Origin: JALYUM01 sp036688685
GTDB taxonomy: Bacteria > Pseudomonadota > Gammaproteobacteria > Burkholderiales > Burkholderiaceae_D
Length of the DNA: 64,000 nt
Direction of reading: 5' to 3'
NCBI RefSeq assembly: GCF_036688685.1
Contig: NZ_JAQQPS010000026.1
Location: 1 to 64,000, forward strand
Position numbers and translations under genes: made by a program. The notes below the pieces were generated by a model. It worked only from the letters and a program-made list of their open reading frames with translations, was not told where the DNA came from and ran no database searches. Shown piece after piece: positions 18,378-27,687 of this stretch (the first letter of the stretch is position 1; each line of letters begins with the position of its first letter).

Positions 18378-18874
18378 GCGATCAAGCCAAGCCTGTTGTC
18401 GGCGTCGTCATGGGTTCGTCGTCCGACTGGGACGTCATGAAGCACGCGGTCGACATCCTGACCCAATTCGGCGTGCCGCACGAAGCGCTGGTCATCTCGG
18501 CGCACCGCATGCCGGACGAAATGTTCGCCTACGCGGAAGGCGCGCGCAGCCGGGGTTTACGCGCCATCATCGCCGGCGCCGGCGGCGCGGCCCACTTGCC
18601 GGGCATGATCGCCGCCAAGACCATCGTGCCGGTGCTGGGCGTGCCGGTGCCATCGAAATACCTGCGCGGGGAAGACTCGCTGCTGTCGATCGTGCAGATG
18701 CCCAAGGGCGTGCCGGTGGCGACGTTTGCCATTGGTGAAGCCGGTGCGGCCAATGCGGCGCTGACGGCAGTGGCCATCCTGGCTGCCCACGACGAGAACC
18801 TGGCGGGCTTGCTCGAACAATTCCGCCGTACCCAGACCGCGGCCGCCCAGGCCATGGTGCTGCCGCCAGCATGA
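18374..18874 (+). CDS. purE: N5-carboxyaminoimidazole ribonucleotide mutase
   Basis: 166 residues beginning MSDQAKPVVGVVMGSSSDWD, with SAHRMPDEMFAYA and the glycine-rich IIAGAGGAAHLPGM that binds the nucleotide. It isomerises N5-CAIR to CAIR. It is locked between purC and purK by 4-nt ATGA overlaps at both ends, indicating translational coupling of the three steps. Confidence 0.97.
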   Translation: MSDQAKPVVGVVMGSSSDWDVMKHAVDILTQFGVPHEALVISAHRMPDEMFAYAEGARSRGLRAIIAGAGGAAHLPGMIAAKTIVPVLGVPVPSKYLRGEDSLLSIVQMPKGVPVATFAIGEAGAANAALTAVAILAAHDENLAGLLEQFRRTQTAAAQAMVLPPA

Positions 18875-20079
18875 TGACCAGCACAAAAAAACCAGCTGCC
18901 ATTCCGACTGCCCATCCACCCACCGTGTTGGGCGTGATGGGGGGCGGCCAGCTCGGCCGCATGTTCGCCCACGCGGCGCAAGCCATGGGTTACCAGGTGG
19001 CGGTGCTCGAGCCGGCCGCCGATTGTCCGGCCGGCCATGCCGCCGAGTACCTGATCAACGCGCCGTACACCGACGCGGCTGCCCTGGCGCAGCTGGCCGG
19101 ACAGTGCGCGGCGGTGACCACCGAATTTGAAAACGTGCCAAGTTCCAGCATGGCGGCATTGGCGGAGACCACCTTCGTGGCGCCGTCGAGCCAGTGCGTG
19201 TCGATCGCGCAGGATCGCATTCTGGAAAAGAAATTCTTTGTCGATTGCGCGCCGCACGCGGGCGTGGGTCCGGCGCCGCACCTGGCCATCACCGGCCTGC
19301 ACGACATCAGCGCGGTGCCCGACGTACTGCTGCCAGGCATCCTGAAAACCGTGCGCATGGGTTACGACGGCAAGGGGCAAGCGCGCGTCAACACCCGCCT
19401 CGAGGTCGAGACCGCGTTCAAGGCCATGGGCGGCGTCACCTGCGTGCTGGAAAAAATGCTGCCGCTGGCCTACGAGGTCTCGGTGCTGACGGCACGCGGC
19501 GCGGATGGCGCAACGGTGGTCTACCCGATCGCCGAAAACGTCCACCGCGACGGCATCCTGTTCACCACCACCGTGCCGGGCCCGAATGTGTCAAGCGCGT
19601 GCGCGGAGCAGGCCCAGGCCGCGGCGCGCGTGATCGTCGAACGGCTCGGTTATGTCGGCGTGCTGTGCATCGAATTTTTCGTGCTGACCGACGGTAGCCT
19701 GGTGGTCAACGAAATGGCGCCGCGCCCGCACAACAGCGGCCACTACACGATGGATGCCTGCGTCACCAGCCAGTTCGCACAGCAGGTGCGCGCGACCGCG
19801 CGGGTGCCGCTGGGCGACGTGCGCCAGCATTCGCCGGCGGTTATGCTCAATTTGTTGGGCGACCTCTGGTTCGATGCCGAGACGGGTGACGCAAGCCCGG
19901 TTCACGAGCCCGACTGGGCCGCCGTGCTGGCGCTGCCGGGCGCGTGTTTGCATCTGTATGGCAAGGACGACCCACGCCCGGGCCGCAAGATGGGTCACCT
20001 GACCCTGATCGCGCCGACGCTGGCCGAGGCGACAGCCCAGCTGCGCGCCGCCTGCACCATCCTGCGGATCACGCTGTAA
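18871..20079 (+). CDS. purK: N5-carboxyaminoimidazole ribonucleotide synthase
   Basis: 402 residues of ATP-grasp fold: VLGVMGGGQLGRMFAHAAQ at the N-terminus, TVRMGYDGKGQARV, CVLEKMLPLAYEVSVL, and the metal-binding EMAPRPHNSGHYT. It carboxylates AIR to N5-CAIR using ATP and bicarbonate. The start ATGATGACC overlaps the purE stop; the stop TAA shares its last base with the ATG of the next gene. Confidence 0.97.
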   Translation: MMTSTKKPAAIPTAHPPTVLGVMGGGQLGRMFAHAAQAMGYQVAVLEPAADCPAGHAAEYLINAPYTDAAALAQLAGQCAAVTTEFENVPSSSMAALAETTFVAPSSQCVSIAQDRILEKKFFVDCAPHAGVGPAPHLAITGLHDISAVPDVLLPGILKTVRMGYDGKGQARVNTRLEVETAFKAMGGVTCVLEKMLPLAYEVSVLTARGADGATVVYPIAENVHRDGILFTTTVPGPNVSSACAEQAQAAARVIVERLGYVGVLCIEFFVLTDGSLVVNEMAPRPHNSGHYTMDACVTSQFAQQVRATARVPLGDVRQHSPAVMLNLLGDLWFDAETGDASPVHEPDWAAVLALPGACLHLYGKDDPRPGRKMGHLTLIAPTLAEATAQLRAACTILRITL

Positions 20080-21107
20080 TGGTGAATTGCTTGCTCAGTG
20101 AGGACACGATTGCGCAGGCGGCAGCCGCGCTGGCCGCTGGCCAGCTGGTCGCCTTTCCCACCGAGACCGTGTATGGCCTCGGTGCGGATGCCGAAAACCC
20201 GGCGGCAGTTGCGGCCATCTACGCCGCCAAGGGCCGCCCGCAAGACCATCCGGTGATCGTGCACCTGGCGCCCGGCGCGATGCTTTCGCACTGGGCCGCC
20301 GAGATTCCCGAACAAGCCCACATGCTGGCCGCCGCCTTCTGGCCCGGTCCGCTGACGCTGATTTTAAAACGCGCGGCCAACATTCCGGATGCCGTCAGCG
20401 GTGGCCAGGACACGGTCGGCCTGCGCTGCCCGGCGCACCCGGTCGCCATCGCTTTATTGAACGCCTTCAAGGGCGGGCAGGGCGGCATCGCGGCGCCCTC
20501 GGCAAATAAATTCGGCCACGTCAGCCCGACCCTGGCGCAGCACGTGCGCGAGGAATTCGCAGCCGACAACACGGTCGCCATGGTCCTCGATGGCGGGCCA
20601 TCCCGGGTCGGCATCGAATCGACCATCGTCGATTTGTCACGCCTGGCAACCCACGGACCAGTCTTGCTGCGCCCCGGGCAAATCAGTGCCGACGCCATCG
20701 AAGCGGTGATCGGTCAGCGCCCGCAGGCGGCCGATGCAGCCGCACCACGCGCCTCCGGCACGCTGGAATCGCACTACGCGCCGCATACGCCGGTAGCCAT
20801 GCAGGATGGCGCCACGCTCGCCGCGACCCTGGCGCAGTTGTCGCAAACGGCGCACAAAGTTGCGCTGATCCACATCGCCGAATTTGCCGAGGTGTTCGCC
20901 TCGCTGCGCATGCCGGCCGACCCGGACGGCTTTGCGTATGCCCTGTACGCGGCCTTGCGCGAAATGGACGGCCGCGGCGCCGATGTCATTCTGGTCGAGG
21001 CGCCACCACAAGGCGCCGACTGGCTCGGCGTCAACGACCGCCTGCGCCGCGCCGCGCACGGTTCGCACGGCATCGTGCACGGACTGCTCAATAGCGCGCT
21101 GCCGTAA
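20079..21107 (+). CDS. sua5: L-threonylcarbamoyladenylate synthase (Sua5/YrdC/YciO)
   Basis: 342 residues. The N-terminal YrdC domain (about 1-200) has LAAGQLVAFPTETVYGLGADA, AIYAAKGRP, PGPLTLILKR and APSANKFGHVSPT. The C-terminal part (about 235-342) is the Sua5 domain with the linker SGTLESHYAPHTPV. It makes threonylcarbamoyl-AMP for the t6A37 tRNA modification. The start at 20079 is set by the TAATG junction with purK, so it is the fourth coupled gene of the purine operon. Confidence 0.94.
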   Translation: MVNCLLSEDTIAQAAAALAAGQLVAFPTETVYGLGADAENPAAVAAIYAAKGRPQDHPVIVHLAPGAMLSHWAAEIPEQAHMLAAAFWPGPLTLILKRAANIPDAVSGGQDTVGLRCPAHPVAIALLNAFKGGQGGIAAPSANKFGHVSPTLAQHVREEFAADNTVAMVLDGGPSRVGIESTIVDLSRLATHGPVLLRPGQISADAIEAVIGQRPQAADAAAPRASGTLESHYAPHTPVAMQDGATLAATLAQLSQTAHKVALIHIAEFAEVFASLRMPADPDGFAYALYAALREMDGRGADVILVEAPPQGADWLGVNDRLRRAAHGSHGIVHGLLNSALP

Positions 21108-21177
21108 CCCGTATTTGCCACGGCGTTGCGTTCTCGTCAAGATACAAATTTAAGCAATAGTTGCGTTGCCCCAGCGC

Positions 21178-21183
21178 TATAAT
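21178..21183 (+). promoter_or_regulatory. Candidate -10 box upstream of the GDSL lipase
   Basis: A perfect TATAAT lies 186 nt before the ATG at 21369, in a 261-bp gene-free and comparatively AT-rich gap. No convincing -35 is positioned 16-18 nt upstream, so this is a weak call. The transcript would have a long leader ending in AGGAGA just before the start. Confidence 0.3.
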
Positions 21184-21368
21184 CTCGCCCAACAAGCAAG
21201 TCCGCCGGCAATCTGATGCATGCCGGACTACCCGATTGTTGCCATGTTTAGACGCGCACCGTACATTTTTTCTATACAAGCGGTTTGAACACTGGCATAT
21301 TAGTGGCGCGACGAATAGCACGGGCGTTCGTTTAAGTCAAAAAAATTATATTTATCCTAGGAGACACA

Positions 21369-22709
21369 ATGCGTCATACCAAATTCGCCCTCGCGCTGCT
21401 GACAGCGGCCGTTCTGGCCGCTTGCGGCGGCACCGGCAGCTCCGGCGGCGATCAAACCCTCCGGACCAAATTCAGTGCCCAGATCACCTTTGGCGACAGC
21501 CTTTCCGACGTCGGCACCTACAACGTCGGCACCGTCAAGGCGCTGGGCGGCGGCAAGTTCACCATCAATGGCGACAACACTGCCACCAATCCTGCGCTGA
21601 CCGGTAAAAACTACACCGAGCTGCTGGCTGCCCAATTCGGCCTGCCGGCGCCATGTCCTGCGCAAACCGGTCTCGACGGCCTGGCCAGCCAGGGCTTCGC
21701 GGTACCGGTCGTCAACAACGCCGGCTGCTACGGCTATGCCCAGGGCGGCTCCCGTGTGTCGAACCCGGTTGGCACCAGCAACAAGGCTACTGGTTCGGCA
21801 CTGGGCGCACTGACGGTGCCTGTGTCCACCCAGATCGCGCGCCACCTGGTCATCAACGGCGGCAAGTTCGCCAGCGACCAGCTGGTCATCGTGATGGCTG
21901 GCGGTAACGACGTGCTGAACCTGCTGACCCAGTTGAAGGCTGACTCCACCGCCGCCGGTTCGAAGAAATTTGTCACCTCGCTGGTGACACGTCTGGCCGC
22001 CGGTTCGCCGAACCCGACCGCTGCTGGCCAGTCGATCGGCCTGGCGGCCCAGACCGCCGCTGCCGCCACCGGCGCGACCAGTACCACCATCGCGACGGAG
22101 GCGTTCAAGGCCGCTGCCGTGGCTGGTTATCCTGGCATCACGACACCGGAAGTGCAGCAAGCGATCGTCACTGCGGCCCAGGCTGACGGCGCCGCCGAAG
22201 GCGCCAAATTTGCCGCCGACACCGGTCCATCGCTGGTCGCATCGATGGCCGCCACCGGCGCCGAACTGGCCACCATGATCAAGACCCAGCTGGTTGCCAA
22301 GGGCGCCAACTACGTCGTGGTGAACAACGTGCCGGACGTGGCCAACACGCCATCGGGCAAGTCGAATAGCGCCTCGACGCAAACCCTGATCGCCGCGATG
22401 GTCGACGCTTTCAACGCGCAGCTGAAAGCCGGCGTCGCCAGCGAACCCAAAATCCTGCTGGTCGACGTGTACGCCATCAGCCACGACCAAGTCACCAATC
22501 CTGGTCCCTACGGCCTGACCAACACCAGCACGCCTGCGTGCGGCGCCAACAAGCTTGGCACCACCTCGCTGGTTTGCAACAGCACCAACGTGATTGCGGG
22601 TGACGTCAGCCACTACATGTTTGCCGATGATGTCCATCCGACGCCATTCGAATACTCGCTGCTGGCGAAGTACGTGGCCGAGCAGATGACGGTCAAGGGC
22701 TGGCTGTAA
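21369..22709 (+). CDS. GDSL/SGNH lipase, predicted lipoprotein
   Basis: 446 residues. The N-terminus MRHTKFALALLTAAVLAACG is a lipoprotein signal with lipobox LAAC, so the mature protein is probably anchored in the outer or inner membrane, or is a secreted esterase. Block I is ITFGDSLSDVGTY, with the catalytic Ser. Block III is MAGGNDVLNLL, and the C-terminal catalytic pair sits in FADDVHPTPFEYSLL. It is an esterase or lipase of the long bacterial GDSL type. The middle region (about 190-300) is unusually rich in Ala, Thr and Gly. Confidence 0.88.
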   Translation: MRHTKFALALLTAAVLAACGGTGSSGGDQTLRTKFSAQITFGDSLSDVGTYNVGTVKALGGGKFTINGDNTATNPALTGKNYTELLAAQFGLPAPCPAQTGLDGLASQGFAVPVVNNAGCYGYAQGGSRVSNPVGTSNKATGSALGALTVPVSTQIARHLVINGGKFASDQLVIVMAGGNDVLNLLTQLKADSTAAGSKKFVTSLVTRLAAGSPNPTAAGQSIGLAAQTAAAATGATSTTIATEAFKAAAVAGYPGITTPEVQQAIVTAAQADGAAEGAKFAADTGPSLVASMAATGAELATMIKTQLVAKGANYVVVNNVPDVANTPSGKSNSASTQTLIAAMVDAFNAQLKAGVASEPKILLVDVYAISHDQVTNPGPYGLTNTSTPACGANKLGTTSLVCNSTNVIAGDVSHYMFADDVHPTPFEYSLLAKYVAEQMTVKGWL

Positions 22710-22722
22710 GCTGCAACGTGAC

Positions 22723-22748
22723 GCGGCCCCGCTCGTGCGTGGGGCCGC
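22723..22748 (+). terminator. Hairpin after the GDSL lipase gene
   Basis: 8-bp stem GCGGCCCC/GGGGCCGC with a ten-base loop, 13 nt after the lipase stop and 25 nt before ompW. There is no T run, so it may be a processing or stabilising hairpin rather than a full terminator. Confidence 0.45.
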
Positions 22749-22773
22749 ATACTTATAAGAATCAGGAGAAAAA

Positions 22774-23457
22774 ATGAAAGTACGTTTGCATAGCGCCGTC
22801 CAGGTGCTGCTCGCGATGGCTGCCCTGGGCGCTGCCGCCGGTGCATCGGCGCAATCGGCCGGTCAATGGACCGCCAAAGTCGGTATCAACACGATCACCC
22901 CGAAAGTAGAAAGCGGCAACATCACCGCCCCGGCCCTGCCGAATTCGAAAGCGGACATCGATCCGGATACCAAGCCGATTTTCGTGATCGGCTACAGCTT
23001 CACGGACAATATCGCCGCCGAGGTGAACCTGGGCCTGCCATATCGCCACAATATCAATGGCGCCGACGGCATCGCCGGCACCGGCAAGCTGGGTAGCGTC
23101 GAAGTGTTGCCGCCGACCGCGTTCGTGCAGTACCGCTTCTTCACGCCGGAAAGCAAGTTCCGTCCGTACGTGGGCGTCGGCGTGACCTACGCCTATTTCC
23201 AGAAAGCCCGCGGTTCGGGGCAGATGACGGCATTGACCAACATCGGCAGCAGCATTCCGACCACGTTCAAGGTGAAGAACAAGGTCGGCGGCGCCATCGA
23301 ACTGGGCACCGCCTACAACATCAACGAGAAGTGGTACGTCGACCTCACGCTGATCAAGACATTCCTGAAAACCAAGGTCACTTTCTCGACCGGTCAGACC
23401 CAGGACATTCGCCTCGATCCACAGGCGATCAGCCTGGGCGTGGGTTACAAGTTTTAA
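22774..23457 (+). CDS. ompW: OmpW-family outer-membrane beta-barrel protein
   Basis: 227 residues with a signal peptide ending near GASA-QS. Alternating amphipathic strands follow, with OmpW features such as TDNIAAEVNLGLPYRH, PTAFVQYRFFTPESKFRPYVGVGVTYAYF and a C-terminal strand ending GVGYKF, with the terminal Phe needed for BAM assembly. OmpW is an 8-stranded barrel implicated in small hydrophobic molecule uptake and stress response. It is preceded by AGGAG and followed by a terminator. Confidence 0.92.
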   Translation: MKVRLHSAVQVLLAMAALGAAAGASAQSAGQWTAKVGINTITPKVESGNITAPALPNSKADIDPDTKPIFVIGYSFTDNIAAEVNLGLPYRHNINGADGIAGTGKLGSVEVLPPTAFVQYRFFTPESKFRPYVGVGVTYAYFQKARGSGQMTALTNIGSSIPTTFKVKNKVGGAIELGTAYNINEKWYVDLTLIKTFLKTKVTFSTGQTQDIRLDPQAISLGVGYKF

Positions 23458-23474
23458 GTTTCCCCTGCATGATC

Positions 23475-23499
23475 AAACCCGCTACGGCGGGTTTTTTTT
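23475..23499 (+). terminator. Terminator of ompW
   Basis: Stem AAACCCGC/GCGGGTTT with a short loop, followed by eight T, 18 nt after the ompW stop. Confidence 0.9.
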
Positions 23500-23546
23500 G
23501 GTTTTCATCCTGTTACGCCGATAGGCTTGAAAAGAAACGGTTGCCC

Positions 23547-24383
23547 ATGTCCGAGCACACGCACGACTTCCCCGATTGGCCGTTCAACGATGCAGTGAGC
23601 ACGGCTGCTTTCTGCACCACCCATGTCGCGCAACGGCGCTTGCCGGTCTTGCGGGTGTCGCACGACAGCAACGGCGATTGGCAGTTCCTCGATGACAGTA
23701 CGGAGGAGCCGGGCGAACCGGTGCTGCTATGCCTGGGATGCGTCCTCGAGTCCGACGCCACGCTGGCGCAGATCAGTGACCTGCCGCGCGGCTGGTGCGC
23801 CTTGCGCGAGACGGTTGGCGCGCGCTGGGAACGCTGGTGCAGCGATGAAGACGAGGATGAAGATGAAGCCGGCCATGAGCACGTGTGCGATACCGCTGCC
23901 GGCGAGCAAAAGGCGCTGGCCGATATCGAGAAGTTCGGCTTGCACATCATCAGTGTGATGGCCGACGGCGACGCGCCGCCATTTGCCTACTCGATCGGGA
24001 TCGAGCGCTCACTGGGCCAGCCGGAACTGATCGTCATCGGGCTCAAGAGCGCCGTGGCGCACTACGCGATCAATGCGTGCTACCAGCAGATGCAAGCCGG
24101 CACGGTGATCGCGCCCGGCGTCGGTGTCACCGAGCTGCTGAGCGGCGACTTTACCTGCGTGATCGGTGCGGTCGATCCCGTGCACTTCAAGGAATACATG
24201 GGCTGGGCCTTGTGGCTTTACGAAGGCAACAATTTTCGTGCGCACCAGATCATTTTTCCGAGTACTGCCGGTGTATTGCCCTGGGAGCCAGAGGCAAGTA
24301 CATGGTTCAGGAACTACCAGCCGCTGCTGGCCGATCGGCCAGCGCCAGCGTCCACAGGCACAGCAGCACCGCACGATTCTTGA
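23547..24383 (+). CDS. DUF4262 domain-containing protein
   Basis: 278 residues from ATG 23547 (MSEHTHDF). The first 110 residues carry scattered His/Cys (TTHVAQRR, LLCLGCVLES) and an acidic run SDEDEDEDEAGHEH. The DUF4262 domain follows: KFGLHIISVMADGDAPPFAY, SIGIERSLGQPELIVIGLK, HYAINACYQQMQAG. The N-terminal part resembles the DUF2199-like binding pieces seen in some such proteins, but that is uncertain. It lies 47 nt beyond the ompW terminator, so it has its own promoter. Function unknown. Confidence 0.8.
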   Translation: MSEHTHDFPDWPFNDAVSTAAFCTTHVAQRRLPVLRVSHDSNGDWQFLDDSTEEPGEPVLLCLGCVLESDATLAQISDLPRGWCALRETVGARWERWCSDEDEDEDEAGHEHVCDTAAGEQKALADIEKFGLHIISVMADGDAPPFAYSIGIERSLGQPELIVIGLKSAVAHYAINACYQQMQAGTVIAPGVGVTELLSGDFTCVIGAVDPVHFKEYMGWALWLYEGNNFRAHQIIFPSTAGVLPWEPEASTWFRNYQPLLADRPAPASTGTAAPHDS

Positions 24384-24422
24384 AAACCATCGCCGCCCAG
24401 GACCAGTATCGTATGTGCCTGT

Positions 24423-25478
24423 TCAACCATGCCCGGCCACGCCGATCAACTCGGCGCACACCGTCAGCATCGCAATGACCAGCACATGGACGGTCAGCAG
24501 CACGCCCCATTTTGCGGCCGTGGCCAGGCGCGCGCCACCATACACGCGCCGCAGCGCCACCGGTAAATAGGCCAGCAGCCATACCAATGGCAGCAGTTGC
24601 AGGTAGTCCCAGAGAGACACCAGGCGCAGTTCATGTTGGACTGCGGCGATCACCAGCCAGGCGACATTTCCGGGCAGTGCCACCATCACGCTGGCCAGCA
24701 AAAACGCGAAGGCATTCGCATGCAGCGCAAACACCAGGTGTTCGCCATACTTGCGCCGGCTGCCACGGTAGAGCACTTTCAGATACACGGCAAACAGCGG
24801 CAGCGCGCCAATGAGCATGTACGGCAAATTCGCCAGGAAACCGTGGTTTAATTTGCGCGACTGCTGTTCCTGCGGCTCGGCCATGAATGCCTGCACATTC
24901 TGCATCCACGCCTGGTTGACGCTGCCAAGCAGCGCCAGCGCCGCGCGAATCTGCTCGGGCACCGACTGGTCGGACGGCGTTGTAAAATTGACCAGGGCGG
25001 TCGGGTCGTCGGCGCCGTCAAAGGCGCGCACATACGCCGTGGCGGTGCCCGTGCGGCCCGGCTTGACGGCGCTGGTAAAGGTGTGGGTGTAGCTGACACC
25101 ATAGGCATTGTTTTTCAGTTGCAGCTGGGGCAATTCGACGCCGCACCACTTGATCATGGCAAACATAACCAGGCTGAGCGTCAAATACAGGCGCAGTGGC
25201 GCGATGGCTGGCAGTCGCCGGCCTTGCAGGTAATCGACCGTCAGCCGGCCTGGCATGAACAGCAGCTGTTTCAAGGTGCGCGCCAGCTTGCCTTCGAGCG
25301 CCACATAATGGCCGATGAACTCATGGACGAATTCGCCGGCACTGGGCAAATGGGGACGCAGCGTCTCGCCACAGGTGGCGCAGAAATTGCCGCTGGCATC
25401 GGCAAGGCAGCTGGGACAGTGCGTCGCAGGCCAGGATAAGGATGGATCAACGCGTACTGGGTGCAGCTTCGATGTCAC
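24423..25478 (-). CDS. DUF3667 membrane protein with N-terminal zinc ribbon
   Basis: 351 residues. The start is taken as GTG 25478 because AAGGAG lies 8 nt upstream; a longer in-frame ATG version starts at 25517. An N-terminal zinc ribbon (CPSCLADASGNFCATCGE) precedes the DUF3667 motif LEGKLARTLKQLLFMPGRLT. About four membrane helices are visible (LYLTLSLVMFAMI, PYMLIGALPLFAVYLKVL, FAFLLASVMVALPGNVAWLV, LLPLVWLLAYLPVA, WGVLLTVHVLVIAML). The family is common in proteobacteria with no known role. Confidence 0.85.
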   Translation of the reverse strand: MTSKLHPVRVDPSLSWPATHCPSCLADASGNFCATCGETLRPHLPSAGEFVHEFIGHYVALEGKLARTLKQLLFMPGRLTVDYLQGRRLPAIAPLRLYLTLSLVMFAMIKWCGVELPQLQLKNNAYGVSYTHTFTSAVKPGRTGTATAYVRAFDGADDPTALVNFTTPSDQSVPEQIRAALALLGSVNQAWMQNVQAFMAEPQEQQSRKLNHGFLANLPYMLIGALPLFAVYLKVLYRGSRRKYGEHLVFALHANAFAFLLASVMVALPGNVAWLVIAAVQHELRLVSLWDYLQLLPLVWLLAYLPVALRRVYGGARLATAAKWGVLLTVHVLVIAMLTVCAELIGVAGHG

Positions 25479-25598
25479 GGCGCTTGCTCCTTGAAAATTA
25501 CACCGGGGCAGGATCAAGGGATCCAGTTACCGGCTGTTTGTTATTTTCAGTCAATATCTGCGTTAATGCAATTCCTGATAAAAAACCGCCGTAGAGGC

Positions 25599-26477
25599 TT
25601 ACTCAGGTGCGCCGGACTTTTCCGTCGCGAGTTGCTGCGCCGCGACATCCTGCAGGGCGCCGGCCGTTGCCACATCGATCCCGAGATCCTTCGCGATGCC
25701 TTCTCTGGCGCCCAGCGAGCGCGGATCGCGCCCGGTGACGTTGCCGAAGATTGTCAGCGCTTCCAGGTAATAGCCATACACGCTGGCGTGGTGTCCATCC
25801 GGCGCCCACAGGTTGACCTGGCCGTACGTGATGCCGTCGTAGGGATTGACATCAGCCAGGGCGGCAGCGAAGGCCCGGTTCCAGGCTTCGCCGACAGGAA
25901 TCACGCTGCGGATCAGGGGCGAGGCGGCCTTGGCGGCGTTGTAGCCGCGCCGTACATCGAGCGCCATCTGGCCGATCGGTTTGCCATACCACGGACCCTG
26001 TTTCGTGTAGGCCTGGTCGGCGCGCGACCAGGTAGCGGTCAGGCGCACAACCACGTTCGGATTGGCGCGGTGGAATGCTTCGGCCAGCATGCCGGCGTAC
26101 TTGACCAGGGTGGCCGGGTCGCCGGGTTTGTTTGCGTCGAGCGTACTGTAGCTTTGCAGGAGTACCACGTCGAAGGGCTTGACGATGGTGCTGAATTTGT
26201 CGCGGTAGTGCTGGTCGAGACCCGCACCCGCCACGGTCTCCAGGCTCACGTCGTACTGCAGACCGGCGGTCACGGTCATTGCCTTGAACAGGGCCGGGAC
26301 GCCACCGATGCCGGAACCGTTTAGATCGGTGACGGTGTCGGGCCGGTAGCTTTTGACCAGAGGCGGCGCGCCGGCCGGGTCGCCATAGGTGTAGCTGTTG
26401 CCGACGAACAGGATCGAGGTGGCGCTGGCCGACAGGGAGACGGCCAGCAAAGTCATTGCGGCAAGGGTGCGCCGCAT
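25599..26477 (-). CDS. Secreted SGNH-type hydrolase-like protein coupled to gcdH
   Basis: 292 residues with a signal peptide (MRRTLAAMTLLAVSLSASA). The mature protein starts with SILFVGNSYTYGDP, a GNSYT version of SGNH block I, and has DVVLLQSYSTLD and, near the C-terminus, APDGHHASVYGYYLEALTIFG, where Asp and His would complete a catalytic triad. Its ATG overlaps the gcdH stop (TGATG), so it is translated behind an acyl-CoA dehydrogenase although it is exported. The substrate is unknown; an esterase or carbohydrate deacetylase role is possible. Confidence 0.75.
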   Translation of the reverse strand: MRRTLAAMTLLAVSLSASATSILFVGNSYTYGDPAGAPPLVKSYRPDTVTDLNGSGIGGVPALFKAMTVTAGLQYDVSLETVAGAGLDQHYRDKFSTIVKPFDVVLLQSYSTLDANKPGDPATLVKYAGMLAEAFHRANPNVVVRLTATWSRADQAYTKQGPWYGKPIGQMALDVRRGYNAAKAASPLIRSVIPVGEAWNRAFAAALADVNPYDGITYGQVNLWAPDGHHASVYGYYLEALTIFGNVTGRDPRSLGAREGIAKDLGIDVATAGALQDVAAQQLATEKSGAPE

Positions 26478-27661
26478 CAGAACGCGGCGATGCCGGTCTG
26501 CGCCCGACCCAGGATCAGTGCATGGATGTCGTGTGTGCCTTCGTAGGTGTTGACCACTTCCAGGTTGACCATGTGGCGGATCACACCGAATTCGTCGGAA
26601 ATGCCGTTTCCGCCCAACATGTCGCGCGCGACCCGGGCGATGTCCAGCGCCTTGCCGCAGGAATTACGCTTCATCATCGAGGTGATTTCCGGCGCGGCGG
26701 TGCCGTCATCTTTCATGCGGCCCAGTTGCAAACAACCTTGCAGGCCGAGCGTGATTTCGGTCTGCATGTCGGCCAGTTTCTTCTGAATCAGCTGGTTGGC
26801 GGCCAGCGGTTTGCCGAATTGCTGGCGGTCCATGGTGTACTGGCGCGCGATGTGCCAGCACGCTTCGGCCGCGCCCAGCGCACCCCAGGCAATGCCGTAG
26901 CGCGCCGAGTTCAGGCAGGTGAACGGCCCTTTCAAACCACGCACGTCGGGGAAAGCATTTTCTTCCGGACAAAACACATTGTCCATCACGATTTCGCCGG
27001 TCACCGAAGCGCGCAGGCCGAACTTGCCGTGGATCGCGGGAGCGCTCAAACCGGCCATGCCCTTCTCGAGAACGAAGCCCCGAATTGCACCTTCGTCATC
27101 CTTGGCCCAGACCACGAACACGTCGGCCACCGGCGAATTGGTGATCCACATTTTCGCGCCGGTGAGCGCGTAGCCGCCTGCGACTTTTTTCGCGCGCGTG
27201 ATCATCGAGCCGGGGTCGGAGCCGTGGTTCGGCTCGGTCAAACCGAAGCAGCCGATCCATTCACCGGTGGCCAGTTTCGGCAGATATTTCTGGCGCTGCG
27301 CTTCGGTGCCGAATTCATAAATCGGCACCATCACGAGCGACGACTGCACGCTGGCCATGGACCGGTAGCCGGAGTCGACCCGTTCGATTTCGCGCGCGAT
27401 CAGGCCATAGCTGACGTAGTTCAGACCGGGGCCGCCGTATTCTTCGGGAATGGTCGGGCCGAGCAGGCCCAGTTCTCCCATTTCGCGGAAGATCGACGTG
27501 TCCATGCGCTCGTGGCGGAAGGCTTCCAGCACGCGCGGCTGCAGCTTGTCCTGGCAATACGCGGCGGCGGCTTCGCGCACCATGCGTTCGTCCTCCGTCA
27601 GCTGATTGTTCAGCAACAATGGGTCATCCCAGTGGAATTGGGCTTTGGCGGGGCGATTCAT
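26477..27661 (-). CDS. gcdH: Glutaryl-CoA dehydrogenase
   Basis: 394 residues of the acyl-CoA dehydrogenase fold: FHWDDPLLLNNQLTEDERMV at the start, CFGLTEPNHGSDPGSM (FAD-binding), KMWITNSPVADVFVVWAK, and the catalytic glutamate in NTYEGTHDIHALILGRAQTG. The combination fits GcdH, which converts glutaryl-CoA to crotonyl-CoA in lysine and tryptophan degradation. The start at 27661 gives the conserved N-terminus. A flavin reductase gene lies 26 bp upstream on the same strand. Confidence 0.93.
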   Translation of the reverse strand: MNRPAKAQFHWDDPLLLNNQLTEDERMVREAAAAYCQDKLQPRVLEAFRHERMDTSIFREMGELGLLGPTIPEEYGGPGLNYVSYGLIAREIERVDSGYRSMASVQSSLVMVPIYEFGTEAQRQKYLPKLATGEWIGCFGLTEPNHGSDPGSMITRAKKVAGGYALTGAKMWITNSPVADVFVVWAKDDEGAIRGFVLEKGMAGLSAPAIHGKFGLRASVTGEIVMDNVFCPEENAFPDVRGLKGPFTCLNSARYGIAWGALGAAEACWHIARQYTMDRQQFGKPLAANQLIQKKLADMQTEITLGLQGCLQLGRMKDDGTAAPEITSMMKRNSCGKALDIARVARDMLGGNGISDEFGVIRHMVNLEVVNTYEGTHDIHALILGRAQTGIAAF

Positions 27662-27687
27662 GTGGCGATCCTGGTCACTTGTGTGGG

